This document shows positions 9,401-17,099 of a stretch of DNA of 35,481 nt, piece after piece. Each line of letters starts with the position of its first letter. The stretch's first letter is position 1. This DNA is from Bacillota bacterium. GTDB lineage: Bacteria > Bacillota > Bacilli > Bacillales_A > Planococcaceae. Under the pieces are notes generated by a model, which saw only the letters and a list, made by a program, of their open reading frames with translations, ran no database searches and was not told the origin of the DNA. The DNA lies in assembly GCA_023405135.1 (NCBI GenBank), contig JAEXYZ010000003.1, positions 1 through 35,481 on the forward strand, in the 5' to 3' direction. The position numbers and the translations under genes are program-made.

Positions 9401-9947
9401 CTAATATTCCCCCACGCAATGCAAACTCACCTGGTGTAGTAACCATTTGACTTCTTGTATACCCCATAGTTACTAATTGTAGTAACCATTTTTCAATTTC
9501 AATGTCCTTTCCAATGACAGCTTCTAAAAAGTAATTTTTCCACTGCTCTACTGGCGTCAACATTTTACGCATACCCGCAATAGGTATCACATAAATCCCG
9601 ATTTCCTTCCTTGCTAAACGATCCAACGTTGCAATACGGCCAGCCTTTAATTCAGGAGAGGCAATTGTCATATCTGCCGCTATAAATTCATCAGCAGGAT
9701 AATAGTGAACATACTCTTCCCCTACTAAAGAGGAAAGATCATCTACTAATTTTTGTGCCTGTAAAAGATTTGGCGATAAAATATAAAGTGGCCTCTTTAG
9801 TTGAGTAAATAATGTATTAAGTAAAACCGGCCGTGCACTACCTGTTAAACCTGTAATAAGCTGCGAATTATAACTTTTTTCGTTAATTTGATTAATAAAC
9901 GCATTTATATGTTTATCTTGAGAGAATAGTTGAGTAAAAACGTTCAT
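6435..9947 (-). CDS. mfd: Transcription-repair coupling factor Mfd
   Basis: Mfd removes RNA polymerase stalled at DNA lesions and recruits UvrA. The 1170 residues are close to the usual length (about 1150-1180). The N-terminal UvrB-like region contains GEFALRGGILDIYPP. The RNA-polymerase-binding module lies around KPGDYVVHVHHGIGKYIGIE. The RecG-like translocase carries Walker A GDVGYGKTE near residue 650 and the DEEQRFG box near residue 750. The C-terminal TRCF domain follows. The ATG at 9947 has a GAAGGGGGT ribosome site. It lies between fin and spoVT, as in Bacillus, and looks intact. Confidence 0.98.
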   Translation of the reverse strand: MNVFTQLFSQDKHINAFINQINEKSYNSQLITGLTGSARPVLLNTLFTQLKRPLYILSPNLLQAQKLVDDLSSLVGEEYVHYYPADEFIAADMTIASPELKAGRIATLDRLARKEIGIYVIPIAGMRKMLTPVEQWKNYFLEAVIGKDIEIEKWLLQLVTMGYTRSQMVTTPGEFALRGGILDIYPPYAESPIRIELFDTEVDSIRTFSADDQRSIDKLESIQILPATELILTETQRIELAERLENSLGKSLKKVKKQETQEMLYQNIQYDIEMLRQKNIPDYVMKYGSLLYEELTYLGDYFVEDGIVIFDELGRIQEVMDAWEREEEEWFVSLVEEGKIVHDVKPSFAFKEIVSMINQQKLYFALFARTFSGITFNKTTNFSCKPMQQFHGQISLLQNEIERWKQDQFTVLFVADGSERLKKLQGLLEEYNIHSLLGIPQEPGIYLVDGVLSSGFELPLQKIVVVTDDELFKQQPKRKPRRPQKMSNAERIKSYTEIKPGDYVVHVHHGIGKYIGIETLEVNGTHKDYLHIRYRADDKLYVPVDQIDLIQKYVASEGKEPKLHKLGGAEWNKTKAKVSSAVKDIADDLIKLYAKREAEKGYAFSPDTDEQRSFESAFPYEETEDQLRSILEVKRDMERERPMDRLVCGDVGYGKTEVAIRAAFKAVMDGKQVAFLVPTTILAQQHFETMQERFEDYAINVGLLSRFRTKKQQSETIKGLKEGTVDVVIGTHRILSKDVVFRDLGLLIVDEEQRFGVTHKEKIKQLKTNVDVLTLTATPIPRTLHMSMVGVRDLSVIETPPQNRFPVQTYVMEYNGALVREAIEREMARGGQTFYLYNRVEDMTRKVEEIQMLVPDARVGYAHGKMSESELESIILNFLDGEYDVLVTTTIIETGVDMPNVNTLIVHDADRMGLSQLYQLRGRVGRSNRIAYAYFMYQRDKVLTDVAEQRLQAIKEFTELGSGFKIAMRDLSIRGAGNLLGAQQHGFIDSVGFDLYSQMLEEAIAERRTGVKQEEKPDVEIILHTDAYIPDEYIPDGYQKIQMYKRIKSMERVEDYTEIMDELHDRFGDLPVETERLLRIARIKVWAIDAGITAIKEKQKVISIFLSEEGTIKVDGSVIVSESMKFDRAVGFVMDGPKLTLTIDEKKCGKYQPFDVLEQLVEIITKAKKE

Positions 9948-10069
9948 TCATGTACCCCCTTCCACAATCCAAAAACGTCAGTTTCGTAAATATATAACCA
10001 TTAATTTATTACATATGAATATAAACGACTCTTTATAATGTCAATTCAATAGAAAATAAAATCCAGTAG

Positions 10070-10104
10070 AAAAAGCTTTGGTCTCGTAAAATGAGAACCA
10101 AAGC
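10070..10104 (-). terminator. Intrinsic terminator of fin
   Basis: On the minus strand GCTTTGGTTCTC pairs with GAGACCAAAGC, followed by TTTTT. It starts 8 bp past the fin stop. Confidence 0.92.
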
Positions 10105-10111
10105 ACTTCCT

Positions 10112-10339
10112 CTATTGTAGCCAATTTTTCAGTGCATAATAGTCAGGGAATTGTCTTAAAGAATCTTCACAATGCTCACAAATACAATGCACTGTTGTGT
10201 CACCGTGCTCATTTTTTTCAATATAATCATCGACTTCCCCTACTTCAAACAAATGCAATTTTCGTATAGTTTCGTCTGCATCAAATGGCAACGTTCCAAT
10301 TTCAGTTTCGCAATGGCGACAACGATAACGAACAGGCAT
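10112..10339 (-). CDS. fin: Anti-sigma-F factor Fin
   Basis: Fin (YabK) inhibits sigma-F in the forespore and helps the switch to sigma-G. The 75 residues match the family length. Two CxxC pairs (CRHC near the N-terminus, CEHC near residue 55) fit a zinc-binding fold. The ribosome site AAGGAGGACG lies before the ATG at 10339. The usual place between pth and mfd is kept. A possible forespore promoter lies upstream (GCATA, then GGTCAATACT on the minus strand, about 10391-10418), but its spacing of 13 is short for sigma-F, so I do not list it separately. Confidence 0.93.
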   Translation of the reverse strand: MPVRYRCRHCETEIGTLPFDADETIRKLHLFEVGEVDDYIEKNEHGDTTVHCICEHCEDSLRQFPDYYALKNWLQ

Positions 10340-10491
10340 TAGTATCGTCCTCCTTTAAGTACAAAGCTACTTGCTTTTTATACTCAAAGTATTGACCTAT
10401 TTAACTTTTTTATGCACTAATCATTTTTGCTTTTTTGAGTAAGTGACTACGAATTGTAGTATTAGCAAAACTATTTTTACTATAAATTTTC

Positions 10492-11058
10492 CTATTTAGC
10501 AGAGTTAAATTCAGACATTACATCTAAAAACTTTTTAGATAAAGACGATTCAACAGCCGCAACTGTATTTTCGATTGCCTCTTCAATGATCGGATCATCT
10601 TCTTTAGAAAACTTAGATAATACGTAATCCGGGACTTTCATTCCAGCTGGTGGACGGCTAATCCCCACCCGAATTCTGTTAAATTCTTGAGTACCAAGAT
10701 GCTGAATTAAAGATTTAATTCCATTATGTCCTCCAGCACTTCCTTTTTGACGCAAACGTAGTTTTCCAGTTTCTAAATCTAAATCATCATATATGACAAT
10801 AATATCTTCAACATCAATGTCAAAATAATCCATCAACGGTCGTACACACTCCCCTGATAGATTCATATATGTTAAAGGTTTTAATAAAATTACTTTACCT
10901 TCTGGACGGTGTACACTAGCATACATGCCATTAAATTTCATTTGATTTAATGGTGCATCCCATTTTTTTGATAGTGCATCGATGCATTCAAATCCGATAT
11001 TATGACGTGTATGTTCATATTGTTTCCCAGGATTCCCTAATCCAATTATTAATTTCAT
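10492..11058 (-). CDS. pth: Peptidyl-tRNA hydrolase
   Basis: This enzyme cleaves peptidyl-tRNA that has dropped off ribosomes and recycles the tRNA. It is known as SpoVC in B. subtilis. The 188 residues are typical. Visible features are the N-terminal GLGNPGKQYEHTRHNIGF, with the catalytic histidine in RHN, the KPLTYMNLSG segment, DDLDLETGKLRL, and GSAGGHNGIKS. The ribosome site AAGGATGAG precedes the ATG at 11058. It lies between ctc and fin, as in Bacillus. Confidence 0.97.
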   Translation of the reverse strand: MKLIIGLGNPGKQYEHTRHNIGFECIDALSKKWDAPLNQMKFNGMYASVHRPEGKVILLKPLTYMNLSGECVRPLMDYFDIDVEDIIVIYDDLDLETGKLRLRQKGSAGGHNGIKSLIQHLGTQEFNRIRVGISRPPAGMKVPDYVLSKFSKEDDPIIEEAIENTVAAVESSLSKKFLDVMSEFNSAK

Positions 11059-11188
11059 GAATAACTCATCCTTTTTTCACTAATCGTAGCTTATTTTAAC
11101 ATATGGTATGCTGAAAAAGAAAAAACTAAATTAAGAATTTATGTATACTATTTTCGTTAAACTATCTGTTTATCCTTTATATATAAAA

Positions 11189-11226
11189 ATAAAAATGCAT
11201 GAGCATGTATTCTCATACATTTTTAT
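11189..11226 (-). terminator. Intrinsic terminator of ctc
   Basis: On the minus strand AAAAATGTATGAG pairs with CTCATGCATTTTT, with further T-rich sequence beyond. It starts 8 bp past the ctc stop. Confidence 0.88.
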
Positions 11227-11233
11227 TACATAA

Positions 11234-11866
11234 TTAATTTTCTGATTCTGGTGCTTCTGTTGCTTTTATATCATCTGCATCATCATTATCACCTTGGCCA
11301 GCTGTATCGTCATTCACAACTACTGGAGGTGTTACCGTAACAAGTATATCTTCATCCGCATTGAGTATAGTATAGTTTATACGATTACGTACATCTGCTA
11401 TAGATAATGAATCTCCGATGCCTAATTCTGAAGCATCAATTTCTATAGAGTCAGGAATATTAGTTGGTTTTACTTTAATTGTTAATTCACGAACTGGCTG
11501 TGTTAATACGCCACCTTCACTTACACCTACTGAATTCCCTACAATATTTACAGGCACACTTACTTCAAGTTCTTCAGTCATATTAATTGATAAAAAATCA
11601 ACATGTTTTACAGTGCCTTTTAATGGACATCTTTGTACTTCATGTAGAACTGCATTAACTTGTTTACCTTCGAGATCTAGTTTAAAAATACTTGTATATC
11701 CGTATTTTTGTACTGCCTTTGATGTCTCCTTATAGTCTAATGCAACTGGTGTTACATCAACATTATATCCATAGATTACAGCAGGTAATTTCCCTTGATT
11801 TCTAAGATTTGATAATGTTGAACGTGCTCCCTTTGCTCGTCTAGTCGCTTGTAATACAATATCCAT
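11234..11866 (-). CDS. ctc: 50S ribosomal protein L25/general stress protein Ctc
   Basis: This two-domain L25/TL5 protein binds 5S rRNA. The 210 residues contain the N-terminal L25 domain (KGARSTLSNLRNQGKLPAVIYG) and the C-terminal beta domain (EVSVPVNIVG ... GVLTQPVRELTIKVKP). A very acidic tail, rich in D and E, ends the protein. The ribosome site GGAAGGAG precedes the ATG at 11866. In B. subtilis ctc is induced by sigma-B. Upstream here, GTTTAG followed after 15 bases by GACATA is too poor a sigma-B match to claim. A decayed insertion sequence lies 176 bp upstream, between it and prs. Confidence 0.95.
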   Translation of the reverse strand: MDIVLQATRRAKGARSTLSNLRNQGKLPAVIYGYNVDVTPVALDYKETSKAVQKYGYTSIFKLDLEGKQVNAVLHEVQRCPLKGTVKHVDFLSINMTEELEVSVPVNIVGNSVGVSEGGVLTQPVRELTIKVKPTNIPDSIEIDASELGIGDSLSIADVRNRINYTILNADEDILVTVTPPVVVNDDTAGQGDNDDADDIKATEAPESEN

Positions 11867-12041
11867 ATTATATACTCCTTCCAGAAATTAATAACATTTA
11901 TTAGTATGTCTTTAATTCTGAAATACTAAACAAGAAATAAGGAGGCTTGTTTCGGCTCGGCAAACCGATTTCCGCCAAGTGTGTTTACATCCACATAAAG
12001 AAAATGAAACGACTGTACTAGTTAAACAACTTATAAAAATT

Positions 12042-12064
12042 GGTTCTATGTCAAATGTTGGGGT
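12042..12064 (+). repeat. Left terminal inverted repeat of the ISL3-family element
   Basis: Reads GGTTCTAT, six variable bases, then TGTTGGGGT. It pairs with the repeat at 13392-13414. Confidence 0.8.
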
Positions 12065-12089
12065 GAAGTGATATTACACGGCACCCCAA

Positions 12090-13303
12090 TCATCCTAAAT
12101 GAATCCCAATTTTCTTGTATAAATTATTTAATAAAATTTTCGCTTTAAAGTGTCCATAGCTTCTGAAACCATTAGCATTATGCTTCAATACTTTTGATTT
12201 ATTATTAATTCCTTCTAAAAAACCATTTGAATATCCAAAACTCAAACTATTTAAAATTTCAACTTGCCAATCTTTAGCGTTTGAATGGCCTTTAAAAATG
12301 CTGAAATATTTGCTTCTTCTACCTTTTGGTAAAAGGCTTCTAATCTTTTTTTAATTTCCATCAAATCATTTGAAGTTTTTGCCCAATCAAACCATTCACA
12401 GTAAGCCTCTTTTAACTCATATGCCTGCTTTAATTCCTTCGACATTCCTGTATATCGGTTTAAGTACCACCGATTCGTTTCTGTTAGCTTATTAAATCGT
12501 TTATATAATACATGGCGCATTTTTTACATTTCTTTTCGATTATACTAATACCATCCCTTTTGTACATGACGGCGCACTTCATCTAGTGCCAATTAAATTT
12601 AACGGCAATAAAGGAAACGATCCGCAATGATAATCGGACGATTAATGCCTTCCTAACTGCTGCTTTAAAGCTTGGATTCATGTCCATAACCACAATTTCT
12701 ACATCTGCACCGTATTTCATCAAGTAATCCTTAATCGTTTCTTTTCTACGATTTGGTAAAATATCAATCGGTTCATGTGTTTTTCGCATTGGCAATAATT
12801 AATTGATAAGTTCCTGCATCGGTATCTGCTTTGTATTCATCAATCGCGATAGATTTTGATAAATGAACCCCTTCATTTAATTGTTCCTTTACTACTTCTT
12901 TAAAGCGACGAATCACTGTTGAGCTTGATGTACCAAGTACTTCCGCTACTTCTTTAAATGTTTTTGCCTTTATTGAACGGATTCGTACAACTTGATTCCA
13001 TTCTTTCGAGAAACGTTGATACTTATCCACGAAAGGGGATTTTTCTGAGAAGCGTTTTCCGCATTGGCATACATAACGACGACGTTTATAAAAAAGGATG
13101 GTTAATCGTTCAAACCATTTTAAATGCTTAATTTTTTGAATTCGATAATCATGGACTTTTGATGTTATATTCTTGCACGCCGGACATTGATGTTCTTTTT
13201 TTGGTATAGAAACGTGTAGAACAATACGTTCCCCCATCTCCTCCACCTTATGAACAGTTACACCTTTTAATCCTGGAATATTCATGTTAAAATTCATTTG
13301 CAC
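12090..13303 (-). pseudogene. ISL3-family transposase, broken
   Basis: From the ATG at 13303 the frame gives an N-terminal zinc-binding region (CPACKN ... CQCGKRF), a helix-turn-helix (FKEVAEVLGTSSSTVIRRF) and the start of the catalytic domain (IDEYKADTDAGTYQLII). A single-base loss in an A-run near 12785 shifts into THEPIDILPNRRKETIKDYL and VVMDMNPSFKAAVRKAL, the second catalytic aspartate region. A further shift near 12640 opens NRPIIIADRF, and that frame has several stops. MRHVLYKRFNKLTETNRWYL then follows (12520 downward), and a last shift near 12255 leads to SNGFLEGINNKSKVLKHNANG, ending at 12090. At least three frameshifts and several stops make it inactive. Confidence 0.9.
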
Positions 13304-13391
13304 GTATCACCTTTCATTGCTTGTTTCTCGACAATTCAAGTATATAGAAATCGGTGATTACGTGCTTTTTTATTTTATGAAATTTTTTCGA

Positions 13392-13414
13392 ACCCCAACA
13401 AATATTATAGAACC
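13392..13414 (-). repeat. Right terminal inverted repeat of the ISL3-family element
   Basis: Minus strand GGTTCTAT, six variable bases, then TGTTGGGGT. It matches the left repeat at 12042-12064. Confidence 0.8.
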
Positions 13415-13440
13415 AAAATTTTATATTTTTCTTAATATGT

Positions 13441-13476
13441 AAAAAGGCAAAGCCGAATAGGATCAACCTTGCCTTT
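13441..13476 (-). terminator. Intrinsic terminator of prs
   Basis: On the minus strand AAAGGCAAG pairs with CTTTGCCTTT and runs into TTTTT. It starts 11 bp past the prs stop, and the insertion sequence lies beyond it. Confidence 0.88.
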
Positions 13477-13486
13477 ATCATTTCGA

Positions 13487-14446
13487 TTAATCGAATAATG
13501 TACTTACAGATTTATTTTCATATACACGTGAAATAGCGTCAGCCATTAAATTTGCTACAGAAAGCTGTTTAATTTTTGGTGACATTTTTTCTTCTTGTAA
13601 TTGAATTGTATTTGTTACTACTAATTCTTTAATAGCAGAGTTTTCAATGCGTTCTATTGCCGGACCAGATAATACAGGGTGTGAGCAGCAAGCATAAACT
13701 TCTTTTGCACCTGATTCCATTAGTGCATTAGCTCCAATTGTAATCGTACCTGCAGTATCGATAATATCATCGATTAAAATACATACTTTACCTTCAACAT
13801 TACCAACAATGTTCATTACTTCTGCAACATTTGGCTTTGGACGGCGTTTATCGATAATAGCAATTGGTGCTTTTAAACGTTCTGCCATTTTACGAGCACG
13901 TGTTACACCACCATGGTCTGGAGAAACAATTACTAAATCTTCTGATGGGATATCTTTTGATTTGAAATAATCTGATAATAAAGGAACTGCTAGTAAGTGG
14001 TCAATTAAAATATCAAAGAAACCTTGAATTTGTGGAGCGTGTAAATCTAATACGATTACACGAGTAGCACCAGCCGTTTCTAATAAATTCGCTACTAATT
14101 TTGCTGTAATTGGTTCACGTGCTTTTGCTTTACGGTCTTGACGTGCATAACCGTAGTAAGGAATAACAACATTAACTGTACGTGCAGAAGCGCGTTTAAC
14201 AGCGTCAACCATAATTAATAGTTCCATTAAGTGTTCGTTAACTGGAGCAGACGTAGATTGAACGATGAATACGTCACAACCACGAATACTTTCTTCAATA
14301 CTAATTTGAATTTCTCCATCACTGAAATGTTTTACAGAAGATTTACCAAGTTCTACTCCCATTAATTCTGCAATTTCTTGTGCTAATGGATAGTTAGAAT
14401 TTAAAGAGAAGATTTTTAATTTTGAATCAGCATAATGATACGGCAT
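13487..14446 (-). CDS. prs: Ribose-phosphate pyrophosphokinase
   Basis: This enzyme makes PRPP from ribose 5-phosphate and ATP, feeding purine, pyrimidine, histidine and tryptophan synthesis. The 319 residues are typical of class I enzymes. Visible are the flexible-loop segment RQDRKAKAREPITAK, DLHAPQIQGFF, the pyrophosphate region SPDHGGVTRARKMAERL, and the PRPP-binding ILIDDIIDTAGTI. The ribosome site TAGGAGGCC precedes the ATG. It lies 26 bp below glmU, so the two are probably cotranscribed from the promoter at 15879-15907. Confidence 0.98.
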   Translation of the reverse strand: MPYHYADSKLKIFSLNSNYPLAQEIAELMGVELGKSSVKHFSDGEIQISIEESIRGCDVFIVQSTSAPVNEHLMELLIMVDAVKRASARTVNVVIPYYGYARQDRKAKAREPITAKLVANLLETAGATRVIVLDLHAPQIQGFFDILIDHLLAVPLLSDYFKSKDIPSEDLVIVSPDHGGVTRARKMAERLKAPIAIIDKRRPKPNVAEVMNIVGNVEGKVCILIDDIIDTAGTITIGANALMESGAKEVYACCSHPVLSGPAIERIENSAIKELVVTNTIQLQEEKMSPKIKQLSVANLMADAISRVYENKSVSTLFD

Positions 14447-14472
14447 GATGGCCTCCTAATAGTTTTACAAAT

Positions 14473-15843
14473 TTATTTAGAATTAAGTTTCTTTGCATAG
14501 TCTAATTTATTTTCTTGTCTAGCACGTGCAACCGCAAGCGCATCTTCTGGAACTTCTTTTGTTATTGTTGAACCAGCTGCGATAAATGACCCTGCACCTA
14601 ATTTAACTGGTGCTACTAAATTTGAATTACATCCTACAAATACATTATCTTCTATAACAGTTTTATGTTTATTTTTACCGTCATAATTTACTGTAATTGA
14701 TCCACAGCCAATATTTACATTACTTCCTACTTCAGCATCACCAATATAGCTCAAGTGGGAAACTTTCGAATTATCGCCTAAAGTACTTTTCTTCACTTCT
14801 ACAAAATTACCGATTTTCACATGATTACCTAATTCTGTGTCGGGACGTAAATGTGCAAATGGTCCCACAGCAGTATCTTCTCCTACTATACTATTAGTAA
14901 CTACAGAATTTTGTACAGTTGTACGGTCACCAATTCGGCTATTTATAATATTGCTGTTCGGTCCGATAATGCAGTCCTCACCAATTACTGTATCACCTTC
15001 AATTATAACGCCTGGCTTAATGACTGTATCGCGACCAATAATTGCACCTGCGCTTATATGCGTTGTTTGAGGGTTAATAATCGTTATTCCGTTTCGCATA
15101 TGAAGTTCGTTTATACGGGCACGCATAATCTCTTCAGCTTGCGATAATGCAACACGATCATTTACACCTAATGTTTCATTAAAATTATCACAAGAATAAG
15201 CTGAAACAATTTCACCTTGTTGCTGTAATATTTCAATCACATCAGGTAAATAATATTCACTTTGAGCGTTTTCATTTTTAACAAGTTTCAACGCTTCAAA
15301 TAGGGCTTTGTTGTCAAAGCAATATGTCCCTGTATTAATTTCTTTAACTAATAGTTGATCAGGGGAAGCATCTTTTTGCTCAACAATTTGAGCTACTCGG
15401 CCTTCTGCATCGCGAATCACTCGACCATAACCAGTAGGATTGTCAGCAACAGCCGTTAAAATTGTTGCTTTAGCATTTTGTTTTTGATGATGCTCAAATA
15501 ATGATTTAAGCGTTTCTGGTCGAATTAAAGGCGTATCACCACAAACAACTAAAGTAGTACCTTCTAACGAGCCTAAAATCGCCTCAGCTTGCCTTACAGC
15601 ATGTGCTGTACCTAGCTGTTCTGCTTGAAGTACGTATTCACTTTTTTCACCAAGCTGCTCTTTTACTTTTTCAGCTCCATGACCAACAATTGTTACAATA
15701 CGGTTTACATCCAAACTTTGAATGTTATCAACTACATGCTCAACCATTGGCTTCCCACAAACAGGATGAAGCACTTTATATAATTTGGACTTCATGCGAG
15801 TTCCTTGACCTGCAGCCAAAACAACTGCAAAAATGTTAGTCAT
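14473..15843 (-). CDS. glmU: Bifunctional UDP-GlcNAc pyrophosphorylase/glucosamine-1-P acetyltransferase
   Basis: GlmU acetylates glucosamine-1-phosphate and then uridylylates it to UDP-GlcNAc, the precursor of peptidoglycan and teichoic acids. I choose the ATG at 15843 over the one at 15867 because GGAGG lies 8 bases before it and the resulting 456 residues equal the B. subtilis length. The N-terminal pyrophosphorylase domain has VVLAAGQGTRMKS and later GTYCFDN. The C-terminal part is a left-handed beta helix of hexapeptide repeats (about residues 250-440) with HLRPDTELG and FVEVKKSTLG. First gene of a probable glmU-prs operon. Confidence 0.98.
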   Translation of the reverse strand: MTNIFAVVLAAGQGTRMKSKLYKVLHPVCGKPMVEHVVDNIQSLDVNRIVTIVGHGAEKVKEQLGEKSEYVLQAEQLGTAHAVRQAEAILGSLEGTTLVVCGDTPLIRPETLKSLFEHHQKQNAKATILTAVADNPTGYGRVIRDAEGRVAQIVEQKDASPDQLLVKEINTGTYCFDNKALFEALKLVKNENAQSEYYLPDVIEILQQQGEIVSAYSCDNFNETLGVNDRVALSQAEEIMRARINELHMRNGITIINPQTTHISAGAIIGRDTVIKPGVIIEGDTVIGEDCIIGPNSNIINSRIGDRTTVQNSVVTNSIVGEDTAVGPFAHLRPDTELGNHVKIGNFVEVKKSTLGDNSKVSHLSYIGDAEVGSNVNIGCGSITVNYDGKNKHKTVIEDNVFVGCNSNLVAPVKLGAGSFIAAGSTITKEVPEDALAVARARQENKLDYAKKLNSK

Positions 15844-15878
15844 TCTAAGTCCTCCAATTTTGCTCATATTCTCTTATG

Positions 15879-15907
15879 ACTATATAGTAAATTCACTTCA
15901 TTTTCAA
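15879..15907 (-). promoter_or_regulatory. Sigma-A promoter of glmU-prs
   Basis: On the minus strand TTGAAA and TATAGT are separated by 17 bases. The start should be near 15872, giving a leader of about 29 bases to the GlmU ATG at 15843. Confidence 0.65.
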
Positions 15908-15997
15908 GGTATTCAGACTTGACAAATCAATGACATCCTATGTTGGGAACTATTATATAAACTTCGTATAAATGGTACTTTTCATTTGCCTAACAAA

Positions 15998-16028
15998 TAA
16001 AAAACCATCTCATATGTGAGACGGTTTC
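15998..16028 (-). terminator. Terminator between spoVG and glmU
   Basis: On the minus strand AAACCGTCTCA pairs with TGAGATGGTTT (one G.U pair), then TTTTTAT. It lies about 120 bp past the spoVG stop and is probably the functional spoVG terminator. Confidence 0.85.
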
Positions 16029-16090
16029 TAAAAAGTGCATTATCCTTTACTAATACACATTATCATTTTAGCCATTTTTAATAAGGAATA

Positions 16091-16126
16091 GTGTCCCAAA
16101 AGCCTTTCACTAAACTTTTGGGGACA
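16091..16126. repeat. Long hairpin GTGTCCCAAAAG ... CTTTTGGGGACAT
   Basis: The two arms pair over about 11 bp with one extra G. On the plus strand the hairpin is followed by a T-rich stretch (16129-16147), but no plus-strand gene is present. On the minus strand it lies 22 bp after the spoVG stop without a good T-tract. Its arms resemble the hairpin at 34367-34398. Confidence 0.7.
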
Positions 16127-16147
16127 TCTTTCTCTTATTTTTTAAAA

Positions 16148-16438
16148 TCATGCATTTGCTTCTTCTAGTTGTAAAGCATCTTCTTCACTAGAAGCATGAT
16201 AAGCAGATAATACAACTTCTTGAAGCTTGTTTCTTGTTTCTGAATTGATTGGATGTGCTATATCGCGGAATTCTCCATCAGGCGTACGCTTGCTTGGCAT
16301 AGCCACGAATAACCCATTATTTCCATCAATCACTCGAATGTCATGAACGACGAATTCATCGTCTAGTGTGATGGAAGCAATTGCACGCATGCGACCATCA
16401 GTTTGCACACGGCGTAATCTTACGTCAGTAACTTCCAT
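16148..16438 (-). CDS. spoVG: Septation/stage V sporulation regulator SpoVG
   Basis: SpoVG is a small nucleic-acid-binding regulator that affects asymmetric septation, capsule and exoenzyme genes in Firmicutes. The 96 residues start MEVTDVRLRRV and contain the conserved MPSKRTPDGEFRDIAHPIN. The usual C-terminal variable tail follows. The ribosome site GAGAGGAGTGAG precedes the ATG at 16438. A sigma-H promoter match at 16481-16507 and the AT-rich stretch above it resemble the B. subtilis spoVG control region, which AbrB represses. Confidence 0.97.
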   Translation of the reverse strand: MEVTDVRLRRVQTDGRMRAIASITLDDEFVVHDIRVIDGNNGLFVAMPSKRTPDGEFRDIAHPINSETRNKLQEVVLSAYHASSEEDALQLEEANA

Positions 16439-16480
16439 ACTCTCACTCCTCTCTTCTAGGATGCCTTTTAAAATATTATG

Positions 16481-16507
16481 ATTCTACAAAAATTTCTATT
16501 TCCCTTT
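16481..16507 (-). promoter_or_regulatory. Sigma-H promoter of spoVG
   Basis: On the minus strand AAAGGGAAA and GTAGAAT are separated by 11 bases. The sigma-H consensus is RnAGGAWWW, 11-12 bases, RnnGAAT, so there is one mismatch. The extremely AT-rich DNA at 16508-16570 lies where AbrB binds in B. subtilis spoVG; that binding is an inference here. Confidence 0.65.
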
Positions 16508-16572
16508 TTATTTTATAAAATTTTCTAAAAAATTTGAAGATTTAATTTTAATTTTTTTATAATTTTTAATTT

Positions 16573-16649
16573 GTTGATTTCCGTTCCAAATATTTTTGCG
16601 ACGAGTAATCGCAGAAGCAGCTACACTCGCGGCCTTCCACCCAATCAAC
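16573..16649. repeat. Remnant of a dispersed Bacillus palindromic repeat (GTTGATT ... AATCAAC)
   Basis: This 77-bp block starts GTTGATTTCCGTTCC and ends CCTTCCACCCAATCAAC. On the minus strand it reads GTTGATTGGGTGGAAGG, then GCGAG, and ends GGAAATCAAC. From memory, many Bacillus-group genomes carry a dispersed imperfect palindrome of about 100-150 bp with just these ends (GTTGATTGGAGCGGAAGG ... GGAAATCAAC). The central part is shortened here. It is locally richer in GC than its surroundings. Confidence 0.55.
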
Positions 16650-16662
16650 AAGTCTAGTTATT

Positions 16663-16704
16663 AAAAAAATCCGCTCACTTCTAAAATTTTAGAAGGAGCG
16701 GATT
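16663..16704 (-). terminator. Intrinsic terminator of purR-yabJ
   Basis: On the minus strand AATCCGCTCCTTCTAAAA pairs with TTTTAGAAGTGAGCGGATT and runs into TTTTTTT. It starts 16 bp past the yabJ stop. Confidence 0.93.
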
Positions 16705-16720
16705 CTATTAAATTCAATAA

Positions 16721-17095
16721 TTATTCAACTACTGCAATTACTTCAATTTCTACTTTTACATCCTTTGGTAATCTAGCAACTTCTACAGCTGAACGTGCTG
16801 GTTTATGATTACCAAAATGGCTTGCGTATACATCATTCATCGCCGCAAAGTTATTCATATCACTTAAAAACACTGTCGTTTTCACTACTTTGTCTAATGA
16901 ACTGCCTGCAGCTTCTAAAACTGCTTTTAAATTTTCAAAAACCTGATTTGTTTGTGCAACAATGTCTCCCTCTACTAACTCACCTGAAGCTGTTAATGGA
17001 ATTTGACCTGAACTGTAGAACATTCCGTTTACAATAATTCCTTGTGCATATGGCCCAATAGCTGCAGGCGCATTTGTTGTTGATACTGTTTTCAT
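16721..17095 (-). CDS. yabJ: RidA-family enamine/imine deaminase
   Basis: RidA proteins hydrolyse reactive enamine/imine intermediates made by PLP enzymes. B. subtilis YabJ has also been linked to purine control and to SpoVG activity. The 124 residues have the family core: FYSSGQIP near residue 27, and RSAVEVARLPKDVKVEIEVIA at the C-terminus with the substrate-binding arginine. The ribosome site AAGGAGAGA overlaps the end of purR, whose stop is 4 bp upstream, so the two genes are translationally close and cotranscribed. Confidence 0.96.
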   Translation of the reverse strand: MKTVSTTNAPAAIGPYAQGIIVNGMFYSSGQIPLTASGELVEGDIVAQTNQVFENLKAVLEAAGSSLDKVVKTTVFLSDMNNFAAMNDVYASHFGNHKPARSAVEVARLPKDVKVEIEVIAVVE

Positions 17096-17099
17096 CGTA

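Larger units (their letters stand above)
12042..13414 (-). mobile_element. Decayed ISL3-family insertion sequence
   Basis: The element is about 1373 bp. It is bounded by imperfect inverted repeats that both start GGTTCTAT and share TGTTGGGGT (18 of 23 positions match). The transposase pseudogene lies inside, on the minus strand. The six bases outside each end are the same (AAAATT at 12036-12041 and 13415-13420). ISL3 elements usually make 8-bp duplications, so this could be a partial footprint or chance in AT-rich DNA. It sits between the prs terminator and the ctc leader and interrupts no gene. Confidence 0.85.

Noticed and set aside
10391..10418. Sigma-F promoter before fin (GCATA and GGTCAATACT)
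   Set aside because: Spacing of 13 is shorter than the usual 14-16 and the -10 match is loose.
11867..11935. Sigma-B promoter before ctc (GTTTAG, 15 bases, GACATA)
   Set aside because: The -10 element differs too much from GGGTAT; expectation from B. subtilis alone is not enough.
11940..12072. Plus-strand stop-free frame running into the insertion sequence (CLHPHKENETTVLVKQL)
   Set aside because: No start codon or ribosome site, crosses the inverted repeat of the ISL3 element, and is short enough to arise by chance in this sequence.
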